Part shown: positions 24,724 through 33,537 of the stretch, in pieces | How positions within the stretch are numbered: position 1 is the stretch's first letter | How the letters are laid out: every line of letters begins with the position of its first letter | Origin: Candidatus Edwardsiibacteriota bacterium | Lineage (GTDB): Bacteria; Edwardsbacteria; AC1; EtOH8 | Assembly: GCA_020053305.1 (NCBI GenBank) | Contig: JAGVNJ010000019.1 | Coordinates: 1-64,000, forward strand | Length of the DNA stretch: 64,000 bases | Direction: 5' to 3' | The notes under the pieces: model-generated | The model's input: the letters and a program-made list of their open reading frames with translations, nothing else | The model's database searches: none | Told to the model about the DNA's origin: nothing | Made by a program: the position numbers and the translations under genes

Positions 24724-26343
24724 ATGGCCATAAAAGGGTCATTCAAAGAAGTAAACCTGCCCGACGTCCTGCAGTTGCTGGCGGTGGGGCGCAAGACCGG
24801 CTGCCTTAAGGTCACCGACGGCAGCAATTTCGGCAGCGTCTTTTTCAACCAGGGCAAGATCTGTTATGCCAACCTGCTGAACCGGCCGGACCGTCTGGGC
24901 GACAGGCTTTTTTCCCGGGGTCTGATAACCTCCCGGGACCTGCAGGATGCTTTGGCCCTGCAGCAGCAGGAGGGGGGAACCCGGCGGCTGGGAATTCTTC
25001 TTTTGGAGACCGGCCTGGTCAAACAGGCGGACATCGAGGCCGATGTCTCGGGCCAGATCGAGGACACCATCTTCTACCTGCTACGGTGGGTGGACGGAGA
25101 GTTCTTCTTCGAGCCGGATTCACTGCCCGAGGGCGAGACCATCCTGGTCTCCCTGGACGCCATGAACCTGCTGTTGGAGGAGGCCAGGCGGGTCGACGAA
25201 TGGCGGACCCTGGAGAAGAAGCTGCCCACCCCCCAGACGGTGCTGGAGCGGGTGATGATGGACCTGGCCAAACAGGAGGAGCTGAATCTCAACAGCGAGG
25301 AGAAGCAGATCCTGTCGTTGATAGACGGATACCGCTCCCTGGCCGAGATCATGGAGACATCGGCCTTGGGAGAGTTCCTGACCTCCAAGATAGTCTACGG
25401 GCTGCTGCTGGCCGGGCTGGCCAAGCGGGGCTCCGAGAAAAGCAAGCAGGCCGCCGCCTGGAACCTTAATATCATCGACGACCACGGCAACCTGGGAATG
25501 GCCTTCTACCGCACCCAGATGTACGACGAGGCCACCAGGGAATACCGCCGAATCATCGAGATCAGGCCGGACCATTACGAGGCCCGGTTCTACCTGGGGC
25601 TGATCCATTTCCGGAAAGGCGAGTACGCCGAAGCGGCCACCGAATTCCTGGAGGCCATAGCGGTGGAGCCCAAAAAAGCCGCGGCCTACAATAACCTGGG
25701 CCTGAGCCTGGAGCTGATGGGGGAGCGGGAGGATGCCGCCAGGCAGTACCGCCGGGCCGTCGAGCTTTCGCCCGAGAAGGCGATGCCCCGGGCCAACCTG
25801 GCCTGCCTGTTCTGCGGGGACGGTGAAAATGACTCCGCCCGGGAACAGTTGAACCGGATCGACCCGGCGGCCGACCAGCCCCTGCTGGCAACTTTCCTGG
25901 CGGGTTTGATAGCCCTGAGGAGCCGCGACCCCGAACAGGCCAACAAGCTGTGGAGTTCCATTGAAAACAACAATAAGCACAATTACGTCCTGCAGAACAA
26001 CCTGGGCGCCCTGATGCAGGCCAAGGGGCAGGACGAAGAGGCCGAGAGGTACTACAGCGCGGCGCTGAAGGCCCGGCCCGATGACCGGATCATATTGCGC
26101 AATCTGCTGGAGCTGTATTATAAGAACGGCATGATAGCTCAGTCCGTTGAAACCCTCAACCGGATGGCCGAACTCGAGATCATGGATCCCCAGGATATGG
26201 CCCGGCTGGGAAACCTCTACCTTAAGCAGGGCCAGAAGGAGCTGGCCGCCCAGTGGTGGAGGAAGACCCTGAAGGCCGACCCCGAGAACCAGATGGTGAA
26301 GCGAAACCTGGCCCTGATGGACAAGAATGCTTTCGCCAAGTAA
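24724..26343 (+). CDS. DUF4388 (PATAN) protein with TPR array
   Basis: The 539-residue protein has the same plan as 18831-20096 but is longer. A DUF4388/PATAN domain (IKGSFKEVNLPDVLQLLAVGRKTGCLKV and GSVFFNQGKICYANLL) comes first, then winged-helix-like segments (LGDRLFSRGLITSRDLQDAL; LGILLLETGLVKQADIEADV) and a linker domain to about residue 240. At least seven TPRs fill residues about 255-535. It is probably a cytoplasmic adaptor. Its last codons overlap the start of cheR by 17 nt, so it is translated together with the methyltransferase. A 437-residue minus-strand ORF over it is a shadow. Confidence 0.86.
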   Translation: MAIKGSFKEVNLPDVLQLLAVGRKTGCLKVTDGSNFGSVFFNQGKICYANLLNRPDRLGDRLFSRGLITSRDLQDALALQQQEGGTRRLGILLLETGLVKQADIEADVSGQIEDTIFYLLRWVDGEFFFEPDSLPEGETILVSLDAMNLLLEEARRVDEWRTLEKKLPTPQTVLERVMMDLAKQEELNLNSEEKQILSLIDGYRSLAEIMETSALGEFLTSKIVYGLLLAGLAKRGSEKSKQAAAWNLNIIDDHGNLGMAFYRTQMYDEATREYRRIIEIRPDHYEARFYLGLIHFRKGEYAEAATEFLEAIAVEPKKAAAYNNLGLSLELMGEREDAARQYRRAVELSPEKAMPRANLACLFCGDGENDSAREQLNRIDPAADQPLLATFLAGLIALRSRDPEQANKLWSSIENNNKHNYVLQNNLGALMQAKGQDEEAERYYSAALKARPDDRIILRNLLELYYKNGMIAQSVETLNRMAELEIMDPQDMARLGNLYLKQGQKELAAQWWRKTLKADPENQMVKRNLALMDKNAFAK

Positions 26344-27148
26344 TATCACCGATCCGGAGCTGCTGGCTCTGGCCAGTAAAATACTGGCCGACAGCGGGTT
26401 CGATATCCGGCAGTACAAGGAGCGGCCCCTCAAAAGAAGGCTGGCGGTCAGGATGAGGTCCTGCCAGGTGAACAGCTATGAGGAATACCAGCAGAAACTG
26501 AAGGATGACCCCGGGGAATACGCCAAACTGCTGGATACCCTGACCATCAACGTGACCAAATTCTATCGCAATGCCGAGACCTATCTGACGGTCTTTGACA
26601 GGGTCCTGCCGATAATCCTGAATGAGAGCACCACCCGCCCGGTCCAGATCTGGAGCGCGGGATGTTCCTCCGGCGAGGAGCCCTATTCGCTGGCCATCAT
26701 GTGGAAGGAATTCTCGGAATCCCGGGGCCTGATAAAAGAATGCAACATCTACGCCACCGACATAGACCTCCGGATACTGGAGAAGGCCCAGGCCGGGGTC
26801 TATCCCCGGTCCAGCATGGATGAGATCCCCCGGAATCTGATAGAAAAATATTTCGAGGCCCGGAACGACAAGTATCATATCTCCCCCCGGATAAAGGATA
26901 TGGTGCAGTTTGAAAAGCTGGATCTTTTCTCCCGGTATCCCTTCCGTGAAGTGGACCTGATATTCTGCCGTAACGTGTTGATATATTTTTCCCGGCAGAC
27001 CCAGGAGGATATCTTCTATAAGTTCGCCCAGGCCCTGCGGGCCGGCGGTTTTCTGGTGCTGGGCAAGGTGGAGAATATGTTCGGACAGATGAAGGACACC
27101 TTCGTATCGTTCGACGTCAAAGAAAGAATCTACCGGGCCGTAAAATAA
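26327..27148 (+). CDS. cheR: Chemoreceptor methyltransferase CheR
   Basis: The 273-residue protein has the CheR N-terminal helical domain (SGFDIRQYKERPLKRRLAVRMRS) and SAM-binding domain (WSAGCSSGEEPYSLAI near residue 107; ATDIDLRILEKA; DLIFCRNVLIYFSRQTQEDIFYKF). The family position FFR is FYR here (VTKFYRNAETYLTVF). It methylates receptor glutamates for adaptation. No TPR tail is attached, and neither receptor in the window carries a C-terminal pentapeptide tether. ATG 26327 overlaps the preceding TPR gene by 17 nt and gives the normal family start. Confidence 0.94.
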   Translation: MLSPSNITDPELLALASKILADSGFDIRQYKERPLKRRLAVRMRSCQVNSYEEYQQKLKDDPGEYAKLLDTLTINVTKFYRNAETYLTVFDRVLPIILNESTTRPVQIWSAGCSSGEEPYSLAIMWKEFSESRGLIKECNIYATDIDLRILEKAQAGVYPRSSMDEIPRNLIEKYFEARNDKYHISPRIKDMVQFEKLDLFSRYPFREVDLIFCRNVLIYFSRQTQEDIFYKFAQALRAGGFLVLGKVENMFGQMKDTFVSFDVKERIYRAVK

Positions 27149-27453
27149 TTTTCTTATTTACTGATAGGTGCGGATAATAATAGACGCACCATTATCAGCG
27201 ATAAATGTTTGATAGGGTGTTTGTGTCATTCCCGCCCCGCATCAAGTGCGGGATAAACTCCGGTGGGAATCCATAGATAACCTCTGGATACCTGCTGGAA
27301 GCCTGCCCTGTGTAAGGCATGCAAGCCCTGCTGGCTCAGGGTTTATGCTGAATGCAATGAAGTGCAGGTATGACATCATGAACCAATGTAATACGTTAGT
27401 TAAAAGAAATGTTCACTAATATGTGCTCCGAGCAATATGAAAAGGGGTGAAGT
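27149..27453. repeat. Gene-free spacer with two palindromic elements between cheR and cheD
   Basis: These 305 nt hold no supportable gene. CTGATAGGTGCG (27161-27172) pairs with CGCACC(AT)TATCAG (27185-27198). A second element has outer arms ATTCCCGCC (27228-27236) and GGTGGGAAT (27262-27270), with an inner perfect stem CCCGCA/TGCGGG (27236-27241, 27247-27252). The second type, a cattcccgc...gcgggaatcc palindrome, is a common dispersed repeat in environmental genomes. The rest is unremarkable. Confidence 0.6.
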
Positions 27454-27948
27454 TTGTCCGACCAGTTGATAGTGAAAATCGCCGATTTCAAAGTAGCCCA
27501 GAGTCCGGCTATAATAACCACCCACGGACTGGGCTCCTGTCTGGCCATTACCATCTACGACCCCCAGATGAAGATCGGCGGCCTGGCCCATGTGATGCTT
27601 CCCGAGCCCGATCTGGCCCGCAACCAGAGCAACCCGGCCAAGTTCGTCACCACCGCCCTCAAGGAGCTGATCCTGTCCCTAGAGGGGATGGGCTGCTCAA
27701 GGATACGAATGGTCAGCAAATTAGTGGGCGGGGCCAATATGTTCTCCAAATTGCTCAATTCGGGGAAGACCAGCTACAGCAACATCGGGCAGAGGAACAC
27801 CCAGCAGGCCAAGCAGGAGCTGAACAATTACGGGATCCCCATTGTGGCCGAGGACACCGGGGCCGACTACGGCCGGTCGGTGGAGTTTTTGACCTCCTCC
27901 GGGACGGTGATCGTCCACTCCTTCCGGGCCGGGTTGAAAGAGCTGTGA
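27454..27948 (+). CDS. cheD: Receptor deamidase CheD
   Basis: The 164-residue protein carries the CheD active site: TTHGLGSCLAITIYDP with the nucleophilic Cys near residue 29, and GGLAHVMLPEP with the catalytic His. CheD deamidates receptor glutamines and in CheC-containing bacteria is held by CheC; cheC is in the same locus. The start is TTG 27454 behind AAAAGGGG; no better ATG exists in frame. A 176-residue ORF in another frame is a shadow. The gene is separated from cheB by an AT-rich lipoprotein gene that looks inserted. Confidence 0.92.
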   Translation: MSDQLIVKIADFKVAQSPAIITTHGLGSCLAITIYDPQMKIGGLAHVMLPEPDLARNQSNPAKFVTTALKELILSLEGMGCSRIRMVSKLVGGANMFSKLLNSGKTSYSNIGQRNTQQAKQELNNYGIPIVAEDTGADYGRSVEFLTSSGTVIVHSFRAGLKEL

Positions 27949-28024
27949 GATGGCTTTCAAACTGTCTGCATCTATAATAGCAATATAGTAATAAAGATTT
28001 CAAGTAAAACGGATAGTTTATCGT

Positions 28025-28786
28025 ATGAAGAAATATATTTTAATTCTGTCGGTAATATTTTTATTCAATAGCTGCAGTAAAGATAAAAATCCTGTAAGTG
28101 TTATTGATACATTATATGTTAACAATCCGAAGATATTTTATTGCTGGTTAAAAACATTTACTCAAGATGGGATATTATATTCAAATCCCATAGTAAATCC
28201 TTCAACAACGTCGGTTACTATGAGTTGGGGCAGTAGCAGCCAGACATTATTTTCTTACTTAAGTGATGGTAAAATGTATTTTTATTCTGGCAGTGTTCAT
28301 TATTTTGGTGATACAACTATTAACGTACAGATAATAGCAGAATCAGATACAGGCTTAGGATGTATAAAGGTGCCAAGTGGCACAAGTTTAGTGTTCCCAT
28401 CCGAATTAGATACTTTGCCAATAGAAGATATAAAATGTAAATGGACAACTGCTCAAAGAGCAGATTGGTATAAGTTGAATGTTTGTTATAATATCATTGA
28501 TACTATGGGATACTATCATGGCGGCACAAATTATATTGATACTTTTCTCATTGATACCTCATTTACGATACCGTTAAATTATTATTTAGATCCCATTGCA
28601 CGGGGGTATGAGTTTCAGGTAGTGATAGAACCATATTCAGGTCCATTATATTCACCTAATGCTTTAGGAAATATGTCCGGCAAGATCAAGGGATTTATAT
28701 ATGGTGTAGGTAATGCAGGTTTAAGTTCCTTTTTTGTAGGTGCACCACTAAAAATTGTTAAAAGTAAAAAGAAATATTCAAAATAA
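28025..28786 (+). CDS. AT-rich hypothetical lipoprotein
   Basis: The 253-residue protein begins with a lipoprotein signal peptide (lipobox FNSC, Cys near residue 17) followed by SKDKNP, so it is exported and lipid-anchored. The rest is beta-rich with many Tyr, Thr and Ser residues and resembles a fibronectin-like or carbohydrate-facing domain (around residues 125-215), without a named family. Composition is far more AT-rich than the flanking cheD and cheB genes. It sits between them, ends 1 nt before cheB and leaves cheB with a weak ribosome-binding site. Recent insertion is likely; a role in the chemosensory pathway is not shown. Confidence 0.7.
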   Translation: MKKYILILSVIFLFNSCSKDKNPVSVIDTLYVNNPKIFYCWLKTFTQDGILYSNPIVNPSTTSVTMSWGSSSQTLFSYLSDGKMYFYSGSVHYFGDTTINVQIIAESDTGLGCIKVPSGTSLVFPSELDTLPIEDIKCKWTTAQRADWYKLNVCYNIIDTMGYYHGGTNYIDTFLIDTSFTIPLNYYLDPIARGYEFQVVIEPYSGPLYSPNALGNMSGKIKGFIYGVGNAGLSSFFVGAPLKIVKSKKKYSK

Positions 28787-28787
28787 G

Positions 28788-29834
28788 ATGACCGATCTCC
28801 GTACCATAAAAGTCCTGGTGGTTGACGACTCCGCCCTGATGCGAAACATGGTGGGCGATATCGTCAAGGCCACGCCGGGGCTAAAGCTGGTGGGCTCCGC
28901 CAAGAACGGCCTGGAAGCCATCGAGCTGGTCCGCCAATTGTCCCCCGACGTGGTGACCATGGACATCGAGATGCCCAAGATGGATGGCCTGCAGGCCCTG
29001 GCCCGCCTGATGACCGAATCCCCGGTGGCCACGGTGATGCTCTCGGCCCATGCCAAGGAGGGGGCCGAATCCACCCTGCTGGCCCTGGAGCTGGGGGCGG
29101 TGGACTTCGTGACCAAACCGTCCGGCTCCATCTCCTTAGACATCGACAAGGTCCGGGAGGAGCTGGTGGAGAAGATCAGGATGGCCGCCGGGGTCGACCT
29201 GGCCAAGCTGAGGCCCGGCAACAGCCATCGCCCGATCCCGGCGGCGCTCGAGAGCAAAGCCCCAACCGGAATCATGAGGACCCTGGCCATCGGCTCGTCC
29301 ACCGGCGGCACCCGGGCCCTGGCCGAGATACTGCCCAAGCTGCCCCGGGAGATAAACGCCGCCCTGCTTCTGGTCCAGCACATGCCGGTGGGCTTCACTA
29401 GATCCCTGGCCGAGCGGTTAGACAACCGCAGCAAGATCAGAGTAAGGGAGGCCCAGGAGGGCGATCGGCTGGAAAGGGGTCTGGCCCTGCTGGCCCCGGC
29501 CGGATACCATATGGAGCTGTCCTCTTCCGGGGACCGGATAAAATTGAACCAGAACCCCCCCAGGTTCGGGGTCCGGCCATCGGTGGACGTGATGATGGAG
29601 TCGGTGGCGCTTTATTCGCCGGCGGAGACGGTGGGCGTGATCCTGACCGGGATGGGCCACGACGGGGCCAACGGAGTGGCCGGAATGAAGAAGAAGGGGG
29701 GGCACATTATCGCCGAGGACCGCTCCAGCTGCGTGGTCTACGGCATGCCCAAAGCGGCGGTGGAGACCGGGGCGGTGGACGAGGTGTTGCCGCTGGACCA
29801 GATCCCGGGGGCCATCGTCAGGGCCTGCCGCTAA
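28788..29834 (+). CDS. cheB: Chemotaxis methylesterase/response regulator CheB
   Basis: The 348-residue protein has a receiver domain (VVDDSALMRNMV; phosphoacceptor in VVTMDIEMPKMDGL; Lys in VTKPSGSIS) and a CheB methylesterase domain. The catalytic Ser is in AIGSSTGGTRAL, the His in LLVQHMPVGFTRSLAERLD and the Asp in GVILTGMGHDGANGVAGMK. It removes methyl groups from receptors when phosphorylated by CheA. The ORF track starts at 28755 inside the preceding gene; ATG 28788 gives the canonical TDLRTIKVLVVDDS start. Only one base separates it from the AT-rich lipoprotein stop, so its translation may depend on coupling. Confidence 0.94.
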   Translation: MTDLRTIKVLVVDDSALMRNMVGDIVKATPGLKLVGSAKNGLEAIELVRQLSPDVVTMDIEMPKMDGLQALARLMTESPVATVMLSAHAKEGAESTLLALELGAVDFVTKPSGSISLDIDKVREELVEKIRMAAGVDLAKLRPGNSHRPIPAALESKAPTGIMRTLAIGSSTGGTRALAEILPKLPREINAALLLVQHMPVGFTRSLAERLDNRSKIRVREAQEGDRLERGLALLAPAGYHMELSSSGDRIKLNQNPPRFGVRPSVDVMMESVALYSPAETVGVILTGMGHDGANGVAGMKKKGGHIIAEDRSSCVVYGMPKAAVETGAVDEVLPLDQIPGAIVRACR

Positions 29835-29886
29835 CGCTTAAAGCAGGGTCAGGGCGATTCCCAGAGATTTTATCAAAAGGGTTTTT

Positions 29887-29973
29887 ACCACGGAAACACT
29901 GAATTACCGAAATAAAGGCACCTGGTTTACCATGCTTAATTCCGTGTTTTCAGAATTTCCGTGATTCAGTGGT
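29887..29973. repeat. Dispersed repeat, second copy
   Basis: ACCACGGAAACACTGAAT (29887-29904) and TTCCGTGATTCAGTGGT (29957-29973) are near inverted complements. The theme matches the repeat at 22544-22667. It fills most of the 210-nt gap after cheB. Confidence 0.5.
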
Positions 29974-30044
29974 TAGTTTCGTAGAGGCCTCAATCAGTGA
30001 TTTTGGCGATAGTTTTATCGGACAAGTAAAATAAAGAGGTGCAT

Positions 30045-30899
30045 ATGGCCACATTGTCGGACCTGGTGAATGACTTTCAGGGCAAGATAGCCTCCATCCA
30101 GCAGGCGCTCAAAAGCCCCGATGCCAAGACCCAGTCGGCCAGGCTGGAACAGGATATCCGGTCGCTGTACAAGGAGATCGCGGTGGGCATCAAGCACTTG
30201 AGCGCCCTGCACGATTCGGTAAAAGCCCTGATCGACCAGTACAAATCGGCCGCGGTCAGCGACGACGAATCCAAGGTGATGATCAGGTCCTTTGTGGAGA
30301 CCATGCGCACCGATTCGCTGGGCAGCTCCACCTATGTGGCCGAGGGCTGGAACCAGATATGCTCCGGGGAGTTTGAAAAGGCCATCGGCTCACTGTCCAA
30401 CGCCGTCAAGCTGAACCCCAACGACACCAGGGCCCTGGGTCTGCTGGGCTGGGCCTACAGTTACCAGGGGATGTACGACGACGGCCTGGCGGTATGCCTG
30501 AAGGTGCTGCAGCTGGAACCCAACAACGATGCGGTGCGCAATAACCTGGGCTTCATCTCCTTCAAGAAGGGGATCTTCGGCGAGGCCATCGAACACCTGA
30601 GCCGGGTGATCAAATCAGGCAAGGACCGCCCGGCAGTGCTGTATGCCCATTATTATCTGGGCCTGGTCTATCTGGAACGGCAGATGCTGGATGACGCCAT
30701 GTTCTTCTTCTCCAAGGCCACGGTGCTGGGGCCCAACCTGATCGAAGCCTATTACCACCTGGGGCAGGTCTATTATCATAAAAAAATGTACGGGGCGGCC
30801 CTCAAGGAGTGGGAGAAGTGCTTGAAGCTCTCGCCCCATAACTGGTGGGCCAAAAAGGCCGCCGAACAGATGGAACTGCTGAAGAACGACGAGGTGTAG
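30045..30899 (+). CDS. Helical-coil plus TPR protein
   Basis: The 284-residue protein starts at ATG 30045 behind AAAGAGG; the track's GTG at 30039 overlaps that site and is less likely. Residues about 1-85 form long helices (SDLVNDFQGKIASIQQALKSPDAKTQSARLEQDIRSLYKEIA), probably a coiled coil. TPRs follow from about residue 100 to the end (AEGWNQICSGEFEKAIGSLSNAVKLNP and further units). There is no signal peptide. It is directly followed by a CheW-like gene with no spacer and by two receptors, so it is probably another scaffold of the chemosensory array. Confidence 0.82.
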   Translation: MATLSDLVNDFQGKIASIQQALKSPDAKTQSARLEQDIRSLYKEIAVGIKHLSALHDSVKALIDQYKSAAVSDDESKVMIRSFVETMRTDSLGSSTYVAEGWNQICSGEFEKAIGSLSNAVKLNPNDTRALGLLGWAYSYQGMYDDGLAVCLKVLQLEPNNDAVRNNLGFISFKKGIFGEAIEHLSRVIKSGKDRPAVLYAHYYLGLVYLERQMLDDAMFFFSKATVLGPNLIEAYYHLGQVYYHKKMYGAALKEWEKCLKLSPHNWWAKKAAEQMELLKNDEV

Positions 30900-31451
30900 A
30901 TGGACCAGGACGGCAAATGGCTGTTATGCCGGCTGGGCCATGTCTGGTACGGCCTGGATCTGTCCCTGGTGCAGGAGATAGTCTACCGGCCGGCGCTGAC
31001 CGGCCTGCCGGCCTTGGGCGGATCGGTGGCCGGGATAATGGACTGGATGGGCCGCCAGATAACGGTAGTGGATATCGCCGGCGACTCCGGGGAAGGGCGG
31101 CCGGCCCCCGGGATGGCCCGGGGACAAATGCCGGTGATCGTTTTAAAGGCCGGGCCTGCGTTCGCCGAAACAAGTGCCGCCGCTAAATCCACGGCACTCG
31201 AGGAAGCCCAATATAAGCATAAGCGGACGCCCAGCACCGTAGCCGTGCTTCGTGCGCCCGCCGGCGAAGAGGCGGCCATCGGGTTGCTGGCGGATGAGAT
31301 CGGCGAGATCATCCCCCGGCAGGCGGGAAGCAAAATTGAGATCGACGCCCAGCTGGCGGCAAGCATCAAATCGGTCGACGGTGCCTTTGAATATGACGGG
31401 CAGGTCATATTTTCCCTAAACTGCCAGGAATTGTACCGGGCCGTTGCTTGA
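30900..31451 (+). CDS. Divergent CheW-like coupling protein
   Basis: The 183-residue protein has a CheW-type domain in two halves: [55 protein letters not shown], and [25 protein letters not shown]. Between them is an insert of about 45 residues rich in Ala, Lys and Thr. The usual NLRG motif is replaced by DWMGRQ. Its position directly before two receptor genes suggests it couples those receptors to CheA, or competes with the canonical CheW. The ATG at 30900 follows the previous stop codon without a gap. Confidence 0.78.
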   Translation: MDQDGKWLLCRLGHVWYGLDLSLVQEIVYRPALTGLPALGGSVAGIMDWMGRQITVVDIAGDSGEGRPAPGMARGQMPVIVLKAGPAFAETSAAAKSTALEEAQYKHKRTPSTVAVLRAPAGEEAAIGLLADEIGEIIPRQAGSKIEIDAQLAASIKSVDGAFEYDGQVIFSLNCQELYRAVA

Positions 31452-31512
31452 TCTGCAAAAGGGTCGAACTTATATAAGGCCGAAAAAATATATTTTAGAT
31501 GGAGATAGAAAA

Positions 31513-33537
31513 GTGCTGAGCAGAATAACTATGCGCAATCTGTTTGCCTGGACGGTGGCGGCGGCCGGGGCGGCCCTCCTGATCGTTCACCTGGGCGAAC
31601 TGAACATCCAATGGTGGGTAATGCTGCTGCTGCTGCTGACCGTGACCGTCTGCCAATGGTTCACCGTGGCCCTGCCCGGCGGGGTATTCGTCTCCCTGGA
31701 TCTGGTGGTGGTCTATTTTACCTTTCTGGTATTCGGACCGGTCCCGGCGATCCTGTCCATATATCTGCCCTCTTTCTTTCACCAGATCAAAAGGAAGAAG
31801 CCCTGGCCACGGGTATTCTTCATCCCCGGCCAGTTCGTATTCGCAGTCCTGGCCATGGCCTGGTTATTTGGCGCCCTGGGAGGGCAGAGCGGGGCCGACA
31901 TTTTAAGCTGGGCCAACCTGCCGAAATTGCTGGCCGCCCTGCTGATCTATGTCTTGGTGAACGATCTCCTGGTCAGTTCCTATCACCTCATCGAGGGCAC
32001 CTTCACCATCCAGGATGTCTTGGGACTGACCTGGTCGGATCTGAAGCTGAATCTGGTGCTGGCCCCCATCTCCATCATCGGGGTCTATCTGTTCTCCAAA
32101 CTGGGGGTCATCGGGCTGCTGACCATGCTGGTGCCGGCCTGCATAATAGGCTGGGCCCTGGTCACCTTGTTCAAGGCCATGCAGCAGGACCGGGAGGTGA
32201 GCCTGGAGTCCAAGATCACCAGCGGTTTTGTGATAGTCCTGTTCTCGGCCCTGACCCTGTCCATGGGGATGATCTTGGTGATCATCCTTCAGGTGATGAC
32301 CAAACAGGCGGCCCAGCTAAACCTGGACCCCCTGGTGATAACCCAGCTGTTCCAGAAGCTGCTGAGCAATGTGGTGCTGGTCCTGCTGGTGACTTTTATT
32401 GTGGCGCTGCTGCTGGTCCGCTATATCATCCGGCGGATGGTGGTCAAGCCGGTCGGCATGATCAGCCGTATGATCGGGGACATGGCCAGCGGCTCGGCCG
32501 ACCTGACCACCAAGATAGAGCAGCATTCCAACGACGATATCGGGATACTGACCAAGCACTTCAACACTTTCGTGGAGAAGCTGGAGAAACTGGTCAAGAC
32601 CATCATCAACACCGCCAACGGGGTGGCCACCACCTCCGAGGAGCTGGCGGCCTCCACCCAGGAGATGAACGCCTCCCAGCAGGAGATATCGGCCACCGTC
32701 CAGAGGATATCGCAGGGCATAGGGACCCAGGTGGCATCGGTCCGGGTCACCAAGGAGGCCATCGACGAAATCTCCTCATCGGTGGAGCAGGTCAGCAACA
32801 ACGCCCAGGACTCGGCCCAATCGGCCAGCCAGGCGGTGGAGGTGGCCTCCCAGGGGGGAGCCACCATGATGAGCATAGTCCAGCAGATGGGCAAGATCGA
32901 CCAGACCATGTCTCATCTGACCAATGTGGTCAGCGACCTGGAGAAGCGCACCGGGGAGATCGGCCGGATCACCGAACTGATCTCGGCGGTGGCCCGGCGC
33001 ACCAATCTGCTGGCTCTCAACGCAGCCATCGAGGCCGCCCGGGCCGGGGACGCCGGCAAAGGGTTCGCGGTGGTGGCCGGGGAGGTCAAAAAGCTGGCCG
33101 AGAGGACGGCCGGCGCCACTAAGGAGATCGAGGACCTGATCAAAGAGATCCAGGGCGAGACCGAACAGACGGTTCAGGCCATGAACCAGGTAGACGAGCA
33201 GGTGGCCGAGGGCAAGGATTTTGCCGCCAAAGGCAACCAGGCCTTCTCCCAGATCATCCAGGCGGTGAAACTTTCGGCCGACCGGGCCTCCCAGATATCC
33301 CTGGCCACCGGTAGCCAGGTGGAGGGGGTAAAGAAGATCGCCAAGGCCATCGAGCAGGTGGCGGTGGTGGCCGAGGAGGCGGCCTCGGGCATGGAGCAGA
33401 CCGCCGCCGCCCAGCAGGAACAGATGGCCTCCATGCAGGAGATGACCGCCTCGGCCCAGGAGCTGGCCCATCTGGCCGAGGAGCTCAAGCGCCAGGTGGA
33501 CAGCTTCCAGATAAAGGGGGCGGAAAATGAAAGTTAA
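31513..33537 (+). CDS. Methyl-accepting chemotaxis protein with membrane-embedded sensor
   Basis: GTG 31513 behind GGAG is preferred to TTG 31444, which lies in the preceding CheW-like gene; the product is then 674 residues. The first 240 residues are six to seven hydrophobic helices with short loops and no large periplasmic domain. A further pair of helices (about 250-320) leads into a HAMP-like segment ([23 protein letters not shown]). The signalling domain has the conserved tip [31 protein letters not shown]. There is no C-terminal CheR/CheB tether. The stimulus is probably sensed in or at the membrane. It overlaps the next receptor by 11 nt. Confidence 0.9.
   Translation: MLSRITMRNLFAWTVAAAGAALLIVHLGELNIQWWVMLLLLLTVTVCQWFTVALPGGVFVSLDLVVVYFTFLVFGPVPAILSIYLPSFFHQIKRKKPWPRVFFIPGQFVFAVLAMAWLFGALGGQSGADILSWANLPKLLAALLIYVLVNDLLVSSYHLIEGTFTIQDVLGLTWSDLKLNLVLAPISIIGVYLFSKLGVIGLLTMLVPACIIGWALVTLFKAMQQDREVSLESKITSGFVIVLFSALTLSMGMILVIILQVMTKQAAQLNLDPLVITQLFQKLLSNVVLVLLVTFIVALLLVRYIIRRMVVKPVGMISRMIGDMASGSADLTTKIEQHSNDDIGILTKHFNTFVEKLEKLVKTIINTANGVATTSEELAASTQEMNASQQEISATVQRISQGIGTQVASVRVTKEAIDEISSSVEQVSNNAQDSAQSASQAVEVASQGGATMMSIVQQMGKIDQTMSHLTNVVSDLEKRTGEIGRITELISAVARRTNLLALNAAIEAARAGDAGKGFAVVAGEVKKLAERTAGATKEIEDLIKEIQGETEQTVQAMNQVDEQVAEGKDFAAKGNQAFSQIIQAVKLSADRASQISLATGSQVEGVKKIAKAIEQVAVVAEEAASGMEQTAAAQQEQMASMQEMTASAQELAHLAEELKRQVDSFQIKGAENES

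Noticed and set aside
25120-26433. 437-residue minus-strand ORF over the DUF4388-TPR gene
   Set aside because: Antisense shadow without family motifs; the + strand product has PATAN and TPR signatures.
31611-33122. 503-residue + strand ORF over the first receptor
   Set aside because: Low-complexity Gly/His/Arg-rich translation; the true frame has complete receptor motifs.
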